A stretch of DNA of 64,000 bases from Sphagnum magellanicum (Eukaryota; Streptophyta; Sphagnopsida; Sphagnales; Sphagnaceae), in NCBI GenBank assembly GCA_021904315.1, contig CM038924.1, forward strand, positions 744,001 to 808,000, in the 5' to 3' direction. The notes beneath the pieces are model-generated. The model saw only the letters and a list, made by a program, of their open reading frames with translations, did not search any database and was not told the DNA's origin. Made by a program: the position numbers and the translations under genes. Below, one piece after another: positions 50,801 to 63,999 of the stretch. Every line of letters begins with the position of its first letter. Position 1 is the stretch's first letter.

Positions 50801-53656
50801 TTTTTAAAGGGATACATGCACATTTATCTATGGCAATGAAAATTCACACATGCAAGGAATAACTAGTCTAACATATATGCAATCTTGGGCAAATGTTGTG
50901 GGGTATTTTTGCACAATAACAGTTGTCTGCAATAAAATGAGCAATATGTTTATCGAACATTTCTCACCCAAAAAATAGAAGTCTCCTTACAAAAACATGT
51001 TTGGTTATAAGGAATTATCTTCTCATCTAAGGTTTTTTATATTTGCAAAAGCAAACACTTACATCAATGCATGGAAAGTTCAAAAAGATAAGTTTATTGA
51101 AAGATTGGAATACATCCATGCCTTGGACATTGAAAAATATTTATGAATAAATTTAATGTTTTGTATGTTGATCAAGAAGACACATTGTGAAAATCTCAGG
51201 CCCAAATCTTATTTTTAAAAATATTCCCAAAGGTGTAAAGGTAATTGTAAGCAAACTAATCTAGTTTTTTCATAACATGGCAGTTTTTCTTGCACCCCTT
51301 AGATGATAATGTGTCCCATGATAAATGTGATAGAATTGGAAAATCGATTTAAAATCAAAAGGAAAAATGGCTACAATGTTATGGTAAGCCACCTTACACC
51401 TACTTTAAAATATGAGTTTTTTTGTTGTAAAAACATGAGACCATCATATACTAAGCATCTTTAGACAAGCTAGATGCAAGTGCTTGTAATAAAAAAAAAC
51501 AAATGTAAAGACAACAACATTAGTGATAATGTAACTTCCTACAAAAGGATAATGGAGTCTACTACATAATAATATATTAATTTAACATGTCTCTCAATAA
51601 TGTATAGACATTTAGGAAAAAGATCCAAATCTACAAAAAAAATATGAATCCAATTTAAATCATATAAAAGTGAGGATGAAATTATTTATAAGTTTTAACA
51701 TTATGGCATGTTTACGTGAAAGGAAAAGGAATTTTACAATCAAATTGAAAACCACATGGTTCAAAATATCCACAATAAAAATACATACATAATAATAGGA
51801 CACATTGAATATAAATTACAATCCATATTATTTAGATGTGAAATTGAATTAATTCAATGCAAAATTGACTAGATACCTTTGGTGTCATGTCTAAAGATGG
51901 ACATCAACATCTTTTGAACACCATTTCACTCCAATGCCTCCAATGGTGCACTTTGAATTAAAAAATGTTGTTGTGTTAATTTTAAACTTTTTAATTTGTG
52001 TTTAGGATAACCAAAGTATGCCATAAAGATTTTAGTTTATAGTGTACTATAATACTTGTTATACATCACTTTTTTGAACAAAACTGCTTCACCTTTAATG
52101 TGCTTTCACCTACTAGTATTCAACTTTTAACTACTCATACATGGATTTGACAAACTATATCATTAACAAAATAGTTGGGCCCCATAAGATGTATTCCATA
52201 AGGAGCTTCTAGTTTGATTCTTGCCATTTAATAATAATAAAATTCATAAATGCATTAATAGAGGTGTTCAAAGGTTTACAAAAAACGCAATGCATTGATG
52301 GTCATCCTAATAAATAATAGGGCGAAAACACATTAAAGTGTTAAAAAATCAATAGATTGTCGTCACTTTTCAAAGCCCTTTTCTAGTGTAATTGAAAACT
52401 GGCTTAAAATATGAATATTTAGATGATATTGAAAGTAACATTTTTTTCATTTCCAATTTCAAATCATGATGTTATAAGACATATAAAAAATATCACAAAA
52501 GAATGTTTTTGAAAATAATTAGTTTTAAATGCTTAAAAATGTTTTAAAAATAATTATAGTTTATGGGATTTTTAAAAATCCATAACATAATAAATTAAAT
52601 CACATTCCATTCATTTAATGGATCTTTAGTTTTTAGAACATAATTCATCCAATATCCCAAAGTTTCAAACATATAAAATTAACACATTGTAAAATAAAAG
52701 TTCATATCCATGAATTTTAGAGGTGTGAGAGAAAAGTGTGGGAAAAATTCAAAAGTCCATTACTTATTGGTTATCCCTTATTTTGATTTTTTTTTTTCAT
52801 TTTTGGAGGGTTGATTATGATAGTTTTAAATAAATGAATCCCTTTATTATTTCAATGAATTTTATTTTATTTTATTTTTTTGTATTTAAGGGAATATAAG
52901 AAAAACTGCCATTATGATGTCCATATAAGATCACCATAGTACAAAAACACCTAACATATTAAATATAATATTAAAAAAATTAGAACCCAAGCTTTCATAA
53001 TCATTTTTCTTTCATTCACACATTAGAAATCATTTAGGATTTTAATATTACAATGAATCTGATAAGATTGACATATTAATATGTTCAACACATTAAATTG
53101 TCCCATAATTTTTGTCCCTACCATAATTTAAGCCAAAAAGGGTGACAAATAATTTTGGAAATAAAGGTTTCATGTAACTAATAAGAAGGTTCAACATGCA
53201 TTCATGAGGCATCCAATTTTTCTCTTTTGGGGGGGGGGAGGCAGGGGAGGGATTAAAAAAAAACATTCCTTGGTCCCATGGGGTTACCATGAAATTCACA
53301 AAATGTTCCCCAAGATGTTCCCAATAACACTTCAAATATATCCCATATGCTTTGCCCAAAGTTCAACTCTCATGTATGTAAATTGAAAATGTGGGCCATA
53401 GGGGAGCACATGGGTGAAAAAACATGTTTCAATTGGGGAATGCCTAGTGTTCCAAAAACTTTGATGATGGGCCATTCAATATGGCTCCTTAAAAAAAAGA
53501 AAAATTGTGAGCACACCCATGAACTAATTAATATGAATCACACTATATACATAATTGATAACAATGTTTGATTGTCTTTTCAATACATACAAAATTAAAT
53601 TCAATCTAATTTAATATTTGTACAAAAATTTCAAAAGGAACAAACTTTTATGCAAA
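44861..53656. other. Long AT-rich stretch without recognised genes
   Basis: Both strands show only short open frames without motifs; the longest (48700-49137, 145 codons) has Lys/Asn/Thr-rich low-complexity composition. I found no transposase, reverse transcriptase or RNA gene by eye. A G run occurs at 53230-53238. The uniform composition suggests heavily decayed repeats. Confidence 0.5.
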
Positions 53657-54430
53657 TTATGCTGGGAATTCCTCTAGTGTGCCATTCTCTAACCCTTCCT
53701 TCATATGGTGCAAACACACCCATCGAATGGTTGACAAATCTCCATGGCTTTTATCCATTTTAATATATCTCATTCTACTCAAACTAAACAATTTAAATAT
53801 GTTTTTCCTTCTCAAGAAGTCCACAAGCCATTGCATAGCAACCTTGTGGTCTTTAACCAATGCATCTCTCGCAGTAGGCAAATGGCTTGTACTGCTTTGC
53901 CCTACAATTGGTCCTCCATGTATTCTTGGATCCTCGATGCAATCAGTTATGTCTTGTGCATCGTATGCCAATGCAAGTCCCTGTGCAAAATTGGGTACCA
54001 AGTTACCCATTCCTCCTAGAACATGGGCACCCACCTTCAAAAGGATTGACACAATTTTGAAGCCAACAATGACCAAATGGGCAATTTTGTGCTTGTTTTC
54101 ATCCTCCACATACCTAATTTCATCACCTTTTTGATCATCCACAACATGAATGTCATCAATATCTTCACACAAGAAGTGGAGATAAATTACTCCAATCCCC
54201 ATCAACCTATCAACAGGTCGACGTTGCTATTTGGTTTCTCTAATGGTGAAGAAAGCATAGCATAGTACTTGCTGTTGGTGCAATTGAAAGCATAATTCTA
54301 TCATCCCATCTAACTTCTTTGATAACTTGTTATACAACCATTCTTCCATGCATTTGATTTCTTGCTTTGTTTTTTTAAACACCTCCTCCAATTTTGTTGA
54401 TATTCTTGCAACAATTCGTTCTTCGGATGA
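53657..54430 (-). pseudogene. C-terminal part of the LRR-Roco gene behind two in-frame stops
   Basis: The frame of exon 3 continues past its TGA (54433-54431) without a shift. Sixty-seven codons follow, including EERIVARISTKLEEVFKK, KCMEEWLYNKLSKKLDGMIE and FQLHQQQVLCYAFFTI, then TAG (54229-54227). It stays open to a final stop at 53657, through MGIGVIYLHFLCEDI, GAHVLGGMGNLVPNFAQGLA and AMQWLVDFLRRKNIFKLFSL. I remember this tail order from plant LRR-Roco proteins, so it is the natural C-terminus. No intron that removes both stops is apparent, because the sequence between them is protein-like. The tail is therefore untranslated unless a stop is read through. Confidence 0.7.
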
Positions 54431-57400
54431 TCAAAGTTCAGCCCTCATGATGTTGCGAATGAGTTGCTCCAAGTTTGTAGGTTCTTGCAATGACATTCGA
54501 TGAAAGGATCTTTGCAATTGCAAATCACCACTTTCAGAGGTTTCTCCTTGGGTATGTTCAGATTCTTGTTTAGAATTTGGTAAATTATTGATGTCGATTT
54601 CCACATCCTTGAGGCCTTGAAGGTGTCGCTCCAACACATCATGGGTAGCCACTTCACCCAAAAGGGTTGTAACTTTATCCCCCATACTTTTGTTAAGGAA
54701 ATCACGATCATCTCCTTGCACATCTACTTGTGGCCATGGATGCACAAGTTCCAAATCAAGGTTTGTTGCCAACAACTCCATTTTCAAATCTTCAACCAAT
54801 GCCACTTGTTTTGTTCTGTTCTTGCATAACAACAACTTTTTCACAGCCTTTGGCCTCAACATGCCTCTCATTAGGGTAACCCCTTGGCAACCTTGGGGAC
54901 TACTACACAAATGTTCAATTCGGCTTAACACATGGTCATGGACAATTTGAATTGTTTGGATTTCACTCTTGGATGATTTCACCAATATGTCAATGAAAGC
55001 ATGACTAGGCATTTCATTGCCATTTAACTCCATGAAAATCTCCAAGCCATTCACACAAATTTTCATGAGATTTTTCTCATTTTCACAAAATGCTCCCATT
55101 TTCAAATCGGCAAAATGATGTTTCAACACCACCTACAAGCATACCAAATTCCAATTAACGATGCATCTAAATGTGAAATATGATTTCAAAGCAAAGACAA
55201 GGTTGTAGAATTGAAAATGATTATTTTACTAGATCATGATTAAGTTGCAACTACATTATATTAAATGTTCAATGTCAATTGAAAAATAAATATGCTTTGA
55301 AAGGTTTCTCACTTGAACTTGTGGAAAGAATCCCGGGGTAAGGGTTGTGACATCTTCATCTCGACATTGTAGCCTTCGTCCAATGTAAATGTCTGGTTGA
55401 TCACATCCAATGTCTTGCTGATCACATTCTATTGACCATTGCAAACGTCTTTCACATTTTGCTACAACATCTTCGAGCTTCAATGTTGCAGGGATGAATA
55501 ACTTGTCATTTGAAGGTAAATTTGCAACATGATCCCTTGGATGATCCACCATGTTGACCTTGTATGCAAGATCCATCTTGATCATCAATTGTATAAGATT
55601 TTGAAAGATTTTGACCTCATTGATTCCCACCCAATGAGTGGCATTTTTGAAAGAGGACTTGAGAAGAGATTCAATTTGATCCATCATCATGAAACCATCA
55701 TGAAAAGTTGTTGTCAACTCCAATTTTTCCACATGTCTTCGAAGCTCGATCAAGTGGCCCATCACTTGGTGACAAAACCAATGAGGGTTCACAACCACAA
55801 AATCTTCATCTTTGAAATAGATGATTTCACCCGCATCATGTAAAAATAATGCCACTGCTTCATGAGGGTTTAGAGTTTTGTCATGAATGTCTGTTGGTGA
55901 CATAGGTTGCAAGCTTGGCTCTTTCTTGGCCACAATACCATTCTTGAAAGTTTCCATGGTAACAATGGGTTGATAGGGATGTTCCTTGATCCAATCAGAT
56001 AGTCCATGTTGCACATTCACACATGCCTTAAACACATGTGGTAATTTGTCAAGGACTTTTGTACAAGTTGTGGTCACTTCGTTCACAACATGCCTTGATT
56101 GTTGAGAAGAATGTGCATTGATTAAATGCAATTTCGAAGACAAATTGATGTAATCTCGAAATTGATTGGCCAACTCTTTCACATAAGATTCCACAAACTC
56201 TTTGTGTATGAACCCCTTGTCTGCATTAGTGATCACAATTGTGATGTGTGGTGGAAAATTGAAAGACCTTTTGGTGTTTGATGAAATGAATCTCAACCAA
56301 GATCGAAGCTCCTCCTTGATAGTTTTTGGAGACTTTCTTTTCCCAGATTCCCTATCAAATGGATTGCATACCAAAACAAAATAATTCACATTTCCTTGAC
56401 TGCTCAAATCTGGCATCATCATATCGTGAAAAGCATGGTATTCTTCTTGGCTCGCAAGATCCCATAAAGAGATCTTTTGGTCTTCATGATCAAGAAGGAC
56501 ATTGATCTCTATTCCTCGTGTTCTTTTCCTCCATTCGTCTAGATCATTGGAGCAAAATTTGAAAGGTTTATGCAATTCAATCAACTCCATCAATGGAAGA
56601 AACAAGTTTGGTCCACAACCACTTGCGAAAGCTCTTTTCATTGACCTTCCCAATGTTGTTTTGCCTACATTACAACATACCATTCAGTTCAACATTCCGT
56701 TGCTTGCAAATTCAACCACATTTTTCATTTCAAGAAATTAATAGATGATAAATCATTCCTTTGCAAATGTTAAGAGAATAAACAAGGCCAAAACAACTTG
56801 TCAACAATACATGTTACCAATAAATTGCCTAACCAATGGTTTTTAATACCATATTATACATGTATATCATTTGAACAACCAAACCTTGTAAATATTATGC
56901 CCATACAAATTAAAATAACTTTATCTTTTCATTTGGTGTAACTTGTTAAATAACTATAAAGAACACAAAAGTTAAAACTAACAAATGCAATTTGAATAAA
57001 ATGAAACCAAGATGGTCATGTTCATAGTTGAATTACCAATAAAAAATACATACACAAGGAGTTTTGCCTTTTGATAAACTTGTGCACATTATAAACATTG
57101 TGCATATTACTTTCTTTTAAAGGAAAAATATTCTATATTGTTTACATGTAAAATGTAAAAGGTGCATTTTTTTTCCCCACTATCATGGTCAAAGTTATTT
57201 AGTTGCTTCATTTCCACCTTAACGATTAAAATATTAGAAAGGTCCCATGATTTTGGATGACCAAATTAAATTGATCATGACCAATATTATACTTTGGTAA
57301 GCTATTGTGCATAATAAATAATGGTCCACTTGACAATGGATGACATTTGCATTGACAACTTGCAACCGATGAATTTTTGCCCTGAAAATTTGTCATTCTT

Positions 57401-59499
57401 TCAACAAAATAATTGGGGAAATTTAATTGGTGTTTTATTTTAAATTTTACTAACTTTGCTATTTGTATTTGAAAAAAATCTCTTAAAAAGCTTTTGGTCA
57501 CAAATTTGGAAAGAGAAAACCTAGCTTGCAAGATCTTCACAAGTTTTAAGGATGATTTAATCATCATTTAAAAATCCAAGCATGTATCCATTATCTAAAT
57601 TTGAAGAGAAGCAAATGTGATAAATGGTTTAAATTTTTTTTTTCCTAGATGGTTGGATTCAAGTGAAAACTGCAGATTGAACAATCATGTGAACCTAATT
57701 AATTAAACATATTAATCTTAGATTATGACATCAATGTCATTAATAGATTATGTGTATTACATTGTTTAATCTGACCAAGAGTTTGAAAATCTAATTTGTT
57801 GAATTTGACTTGCAAATAAACATATTCAATATATGGAAGTTATAAATCCATTTATCACCTTGAAATGTGAAAATTCAATAAATTTTCTTTGAACATTAAA
57901 ATATTCAAGAAATTTTTCTTTTTCAAATGACATGTGATTCAAATTCAGAAATGAATAGGTATGTGAATGTTGGAATTGGATTAAACAGCACTGTGGAGTC
58001 ATTGCAAAAACATTTATGTGATTCACACAATTCCAGAGATGTGAGTAATGAAAACAGAAGACAAAAATTAGTGACAGTGAAAAGGCTGAGTTACCTGAGT
58101 ATGCATTGCCACACAAGAACACTCGCACAAACTTGGGCGGCACTCGAGGCATGCCCCTCAGAACTGCCATGTAATCCTTTGCATTGTTCTCCAATTGTGT
58201 TAGCACTTGTGCAGCTTGCCCCTCCAAGAACAATGGAGTTCCTCCCAAGGCAATCCACATCAAGCAAGGATGCATGCGAACAAGATCCATCATCTTAGCC
58301 AGCACATCAGGCCCTTTAACACCTTTACACCCGCGGAGGTCCAGGGAGCGCAAAGTCTGATTTTTCTGTAATGACTCCAAAATCTTACACACATCTGATT
58401 GTTCCAATGGAGTCTTGCTCAACTCAATGTGGGTCAACGAACGATTCATTCGGAAGAGATCCATCATCTTAGCCGACACATCAGGCCCTTTAACACCTTT
58501 ACACGCGAATAGGCTCAGGGAAAGCAACGTTTGATTTTTCTGTAATGACTCCAAAATCTTACACAGGTCCGATGGTTCCAAGTCGCACATCGGAATGCGA
58601 AAATGTGTAAGGGTGTCGTTGGTGCGTAGCATGTGAGCGATTGCTTCGGCTGGTCCTTGTCCCATTTGGATAGAACGTCCACCAATCTCGAGATGTGTTA
58701 ATGATTTGTTACGGGGTCGGGCTGTAGCATGACCTGTAAGGGGCTGAAGCAGCGCTTCTACTCCATTAGGGCCCAATTCAGCGCCGAACAGATCCAAAGA
58801 ATCCAAGGTTGAATTTGTTGCCAACATTGATCCCAATGACGCACCTGCAGTGGACATTCTCCCCCGATTGTACCCTAGATCAAGATTTTTGAGAACGCAA
58901 TTGTTTGCCATCTTTTCACACACAATTTCAACGCCATCATTGTCCAATACTCCGTTCAATTTGAGAGAGTTCAATGCCGGAAGCAGATTTTGGCAAAGTA
59001 GTTGAACCTCCTCAATACTCAACTTTTGATCGGAGCTGTCTATCCTCAATTCCTTCAAGCTTTGGCATGTACTGACACCATCTATGAACTGATGGCGATG
59101 CTCTTTATATGCTTCATCATATCCATCCACTCTTTTTTCAAACCGGAAGCGTAGCTTCTCCGGTTGCGATTCATTTAAGCAACGGATAGCCTCTTCAAAA
59201 CTTACACGCCCTCGGTTAGGTCCCTCCAAGAACACCGGATGGCTTTGAGCTGGAGAGGCAGGCATATCGTTATGAATGAGTGGATCCAGGGTTGAGAGAC
59301 GATCACTTTCTACTGAGCGTTGTGATTCTTCGCTTAGGATTCGACCTTGTTGCTGAAACATTTCATCCTGCACGATGATCTCTACAGCCAAAATCTCTTC
59401 TGCAGTTTGCTCGCATGAGCTCTGGCCACACTCGCTTGTGCTCCTACCGTGTCCCGTATCCGCTGCATCTACCGCCAGTGTCAAACCCTCTGACTCCAT
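54431..59499 (-). CDS. LRR-Roc-COR (Roco) GTPase, truncated by a premature stop
   Basis: Exons (high to low): 59499-58095, 56664-55313, 55132-54431, giving about 1152 residues up to TGA. Residues about 100-440 are leucine-rich repeats of the ribonuclease-inhibitor type (SLKELRID, LKNLDLGYN, LDSLDLFGAE, LRSLDLRGCK). The Roc GTPase starts with P-loop GNAYSGKT (464-471), has RTRGIEI (about 516-522), DLASQ (537-541, where DxxGQ is usual) and TNAD (614-617). A COR domain with LHDAGEIIYFKDEDFVVVNP follows. Roco proteins are dimeric GTPase scaffolds; the LRR suggests ligand or partner sensing, but the pathway is unknown. Intron 1 (58094-56665, phase 1) splits the P-loop glycine; intron 2 is 180 bases. 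The frame starting at 59517 opens with GTG, so I take ATG 59499 (MESEGLTLAV). The first 95 residues are Glu/Ser-rich without a motif. Because the C-terminal domain lies behind stops, the locus may be a pseudogene. Confidence 0.85.
58284..58631 (-). repeat. Tandem duplication of 174 bases within the LRR exon
   Basis: GATCCATCATCTTAGCC recurs at 58284 and 58458, exactly 58 codons apart. CACATCAGGCCCTTTAACAC and TTTTTCTGTAATGACTCCAA are identical in both. In protein, CKILESLQKNQTL and CKGVKGPDV..AKMMDL occur twice. Confidence 0.9.
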
Positions 59500-62400
59500 T
59501 TCCCCACCAGCTGGCACTGAATCACATTGGTAGACCCTGCAACACTAGAACACACTATCAGTAAGCTTCACTTGATGTGGCAGAGGCCATCCACGGAGAA
59601 ATTATCTTTTCAGAATCCAGTCACAGTGCACAGTCTACCGGCAATCAAAGTCATCTAGACTCATGTCGCACTTATTGTAGGGTGTTGTTTGGTTTCTATT
59701 AGTTGCAGCTCTAGCGCGACCTGGAAAGATTCTGATTTCTCAGTTGGAGCTCGAGCCATGACTTTTCAACTCAATTTCTTAGTCTTCAATTTTGTGAATC
59801 ACTACACGACATGCAGGTCTCCCACTGATTGGGACATTATATATATGATAAGGGAATCCAAGCTGAATATCAATGTTGGTGCAGGTCATATAGATCCATG
59901 TTCGGGATGCGAAGCGTGCTGCTCTGAGGCACGTACCTGCTACTTTTTGCGAAATTGAACAATTGGTAGCTCAAGGACTGGGAGTCCTTAGGTTCCGAAT
60001 AGGCAGCGTACACTTAGTGATGTGCAATAACAGCAGCAGCTCACACATCCCGCAGGCAGAAAATTTGTAAGACTTGCTCCTTTGTGCCAATGTGAACCAA
60101 GCTGTTCAAAGAAGGACCCATTGTGGAATGAGTATTTAAATTACTCCAGATTAATGAGTAAAGTTTGCTAGAGTGAGAGCTCAAATATGGCGAATAATGG
60201 ATCTGCAAGTGATTTGTTCCGCACTGGAGCGCACGGTGTCACGAACTAAAATCAAGGATGTTTCGAGCGTTATGGTGGGATACCCACCTCAGGACTTTCC
60301 TCCAACAACTACTATTGCACAACTTCAGGCTTCGTTGACTTGTGCACGTTGTCTTTGGTTATTTTCAACTCTTGTTCAGGACTCCATTTGATCTTGTGGC
60401 TAGCCTTGAACGAGCGCTACCCTGCAGTCACCAAATATCACACATTGTCAGCTGTGGCTGGGTTCAGCACATTGTTTCGTCATAATTGAAGGGTTGCTAG
60501 CGTTGAAAACTAAGAAACAACTCGACTTTGATATGAGATTCCTTGTGTATCTACCAACCTGATCAGCTTTGCAGAATTGGAGGATTGAATGAGTGTGCAC
60601 AATAATGTCAAGAAGCTTGGACTTTGAATGAGATGATTTTTTTTAAACTGGTTAGTTTTATGTCTTCATGAAGACAAACCTCCCGGGAGGTAATCTGCAT
60701 GTCAGGAACTCGATTGAAGTGTACAACAACACGATGCTAGGAATTTTGAGTCTAAAATTATAGTGAGTGGATAATAGCAATTCTATTGGTGCATTTTGAA
60801 AATGGGGAATAAATTCTGAGATTCCAACTTGAATGGGTCTCGAGCGGAGAGAAACAAGGAGAGAAGGTGTGCACACGTAGTCCGGGTGCTAAGACAGACA
60901 ACGAAATTCAAACGGAGGCCTCGAGAAGAGAGCAAGCTAAATTAAATTAAACAGAAGTGTGGGTCTTCCTCAGTGTAGTGAAGACAACTGAAAGACATTG
61001 ACCCTGATTATCACATATCCAAGTTGTTGAAGCCTCGTCCACCAATAGTACTAATAATGGAAGAAACAACAAGCTTGGGTGTGAGGATTCGAGAGAGTTA
61101 GTACCGTCGGGCTTTGCCAAGGCTGCCAATCGGCTAAGTAGTGGACTCGTACATGAGCGTGTAGTCCCTAGTTACGGACCACCGGGCTTGGGGCTCCAAC
61201 TCTCCATCTTCCTGCACGCTTGCTTTGAGAGCTTGCACGCTTGCAGTGCACTACAAAGCACGAGGCTTCTGACCCACTCCCTCCTCCTTCTCAAAACTAC
61301 CTTCGAACTGTCAAGTTTTCAGTCCCTATAAGTTACTGACCACCAGGTTCGTTGCTCACACAGATCTCCATCTTCTTGCAAGCTAGCTTTATAGAACTTG
61401 CAAGCTTGCAGTCCCTTAGCAGGTAAGAAGCTAGAGCTTAATGGGTGTTGCGTTGAAAGCATCCTGTGCAACAATGTACTTAGAACGCATCTCTCAAGCC
61501 ACTTCTTGGCTTGATGACGAATGTCAGACCTAGTACACTGACCCACTCAAATGATAGATATTGATCATCACCCATTTGATGCCTTTCACATCATTGAAAT
61601 GCTGTCCCCAGGGATTCTTTTAAGGATTTTGTGAAGTAGCCAAAGTGGCCATCATTCACAAAATAATTTAACCAAACTTGGCTACATACCAGATATGAAA
61701 GTAGGAAAAAAAAAAGAAGCCTTCTCTATGATTGGATCTCTACTGTAATTTATTCATAAAAATCTGATGATTTGAAAAAAAAATCCCTTCGAAATAAGGC
61801 AAATTTGGGGCATTTTTTTCCATGAGAGATCCTTTAGGGTTGAAATCATACTATGAAAGAAACACAGTTGTAGAGGGCTCTCTTGACTTTTCATAAACCG
61901 GGAGCCATGTCCCTCATCCAGTATTTTTTCTTGGCAAGTAGAAAGCTCTTCAGTGTGAATAAATCCATGTTGAACTAGAAGATTGAGTGGTACCCACGTT
62001 ACGTGTCTATATACAACTGTTCACAAAGGCTTTCAAATTAATTAATTATTGAATACACATGTGTTGAAGCTCTGGTTGTATATATGGAGTTGTCCAACTA
62101 TTTACTAGAAAATATATGAAATTGATTGAAGTGCTTGTGGACAAAAAAGTTTGTGGGTGAAATATTTGAAGATCAGATTTTTTGTGCAAATGTACATAAT
62201 GGGAATGCAAATAGAGCTCCTTCCAGCCCCATTATTGGGCATGTGCAAATCCTAAATTGTTCAGAGGACTAGGTCATTTGGGCTGTGCTCGAGCCCATGC
62301 TTTACAACTTAAAAAAATTCAGGCAAAAGTTTTGCAGAATAATTATTTTGGCAAATACAAGAAAAATTCAATCAAATGTGGCAGTAAAGGCAATTAATTT

Positions 62401-63999
62401 GGGATGTGGGCAGCTAGAATAATGTTTTGACAACCCCTGCAATTGTCCATCATGGTTGTACACCCATTACGCTTAATCCACACTGATGTCAGCAATAAGC
62501 TCATTTTTCTGAGTCTGCTTACAAAATAGTAGGTAGCATTTTCTATGGTTGAAAAATTATGGCACCTTGTACCTTGAAGGACGTAACAATTTACATTACC
62601 CATTTGTAATGATGGGTGAAAAGTTAGTATTATGTCTTAATAAGAGACACCACAACAGTTCAGTGGGTGTGATTTATGATCCCTTTGTTGGGATAATCCT
62701 TACTTTCCAAAGGCTGCTCTTCTCTGCCAGGTAAAGACTGTAACACTGAACCAATGTAATGTGAGTAATAAATACCAGATACATGACAACATATGTATTG
62801 TTGGTGCCCCTAAACTTGATCCTTTAAGTTTGTGTGCATCGTGGTCTACTTGGTTTAGACCTTTGACCTGGTGCTGTGTTGGTGGCCAAAGGTAGACACG
62901 TGCCATTGCTTGAGAGCTTCCCCCCACCACAAAAAGAACAAAGATTGAATATAGGGTAATGGCAGATACCAGCAACCACATCTTGTGCAATATGTACATG
63001 AAACGTGTCACACTCCATAGCCTACCCATTCATTGATATTATAGTTATCAAGACACCTTGGAACTCTAGCAGGTTGAAATTACCCCACAAAAGAAAATTC
63101 GTATTTTTTTTTCTAGCTTAGCTACGTGCAATAAGATGTCGCTTCATATTAGCATAATGGCCTCACATGATGCACACATCATGAACTTTAAACTTTTGAT
63201 GGTGGGACTCTTTCTATGTGAAAATTAATCCAGGTCCTTGAAATCATAATTCAGTGTTCTTCGAGACGTTTAACATCCAAATTATAATAATGATGAATGC
63301 ATGTTTGAAAGCACTTTTTGGACGATTGTCAAGCCTTCCACATTGGGTCCATGCTGGGGAGGTTACTTCCATTTCATTCCAAACAAAACCCAAAAAAAAT
63401 ATAGGGTTCAACTTATTGGAGTTTTTTTGAAAAATAATTTATGCATATTTGGGGTGTATAATTCAGTATCAAGATTTAAAAAATCATTTGAAGTGCTTGC
63501 TAAAATATGGAGGGAGTGACCTCCCCATGGTTCCATGAAAATTAAGTTGAATTTGTTGGCAAATGACTCAATATGTTGTGTAACATGTCTAGCCCTTTCA
63601 TGGGTGTCATTAAAGGTGTTTAAATATCACAAATTTCAATTGAATCTTTGATGACATGAAAATTGCATTTTGAATGTGATATATCCAACACAGTCCATGC
63701 AATCCTCCACTTCTAAAGGTAGTTATTGCTCCACTAGCTGAACAATTTCAGGCTGAACCAGTATTACATATACGACAACTTATATTATTTAACAAAACAT
63801 CAAAATTCCAACAAAGCCATAACTTGCACCAAAACAAAATAAAATGAGACATATAAAAATTTAATTAGAATAGACCTTTGAAACTAAATGAAGTAAGGAG
63901 AATGCATTGAGCCCTTTCCTATGGCATGCACTAATTTTTCCTTCGCTCCCAATGTGTCTGACTTTTTTAATCTTGAGTGATTTGCCAAGCTCTCCAATG
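59500..63999. other. Roco upstream region and spacer without recognised genes
   Basis: The first few hundred bases should hold the Roco leader and promoter; a possible acceptor (gattcag) lies just before the start codon. Beyond that I find no conserved coding sequence. Frames at 59689-59958, 60173-60391 and 62700-63029 lack motifs. A duplication at 61164-61417 and an inverted relative of repeat R1 near 61640-61720 are the only structures I can support. Confidence 0.5.
61164..61417 (+). repeat. Diverged tandem duplication
   Basis: About 95 bases from 61164 (GTCCCTAGTTACGGACCACC, CTCCATCTTCCTGCACGC, GCTTGCAGTGC) recur from 61322 (GTCCCTATAAGTTACTGACC, CTCCATCTTCTTGCAAGC, GCTTGCAGTCC). The spacing is about 158 bases, with many substitutions. 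Each copy itself contains a GCTTGC repeat. Confidence 0.7.

Noticed and set aside
53744-54950. Plus-strand frames opposite the Roco gene
   Set aside because: They are antisense shadows of the conserved Roco coding frame.
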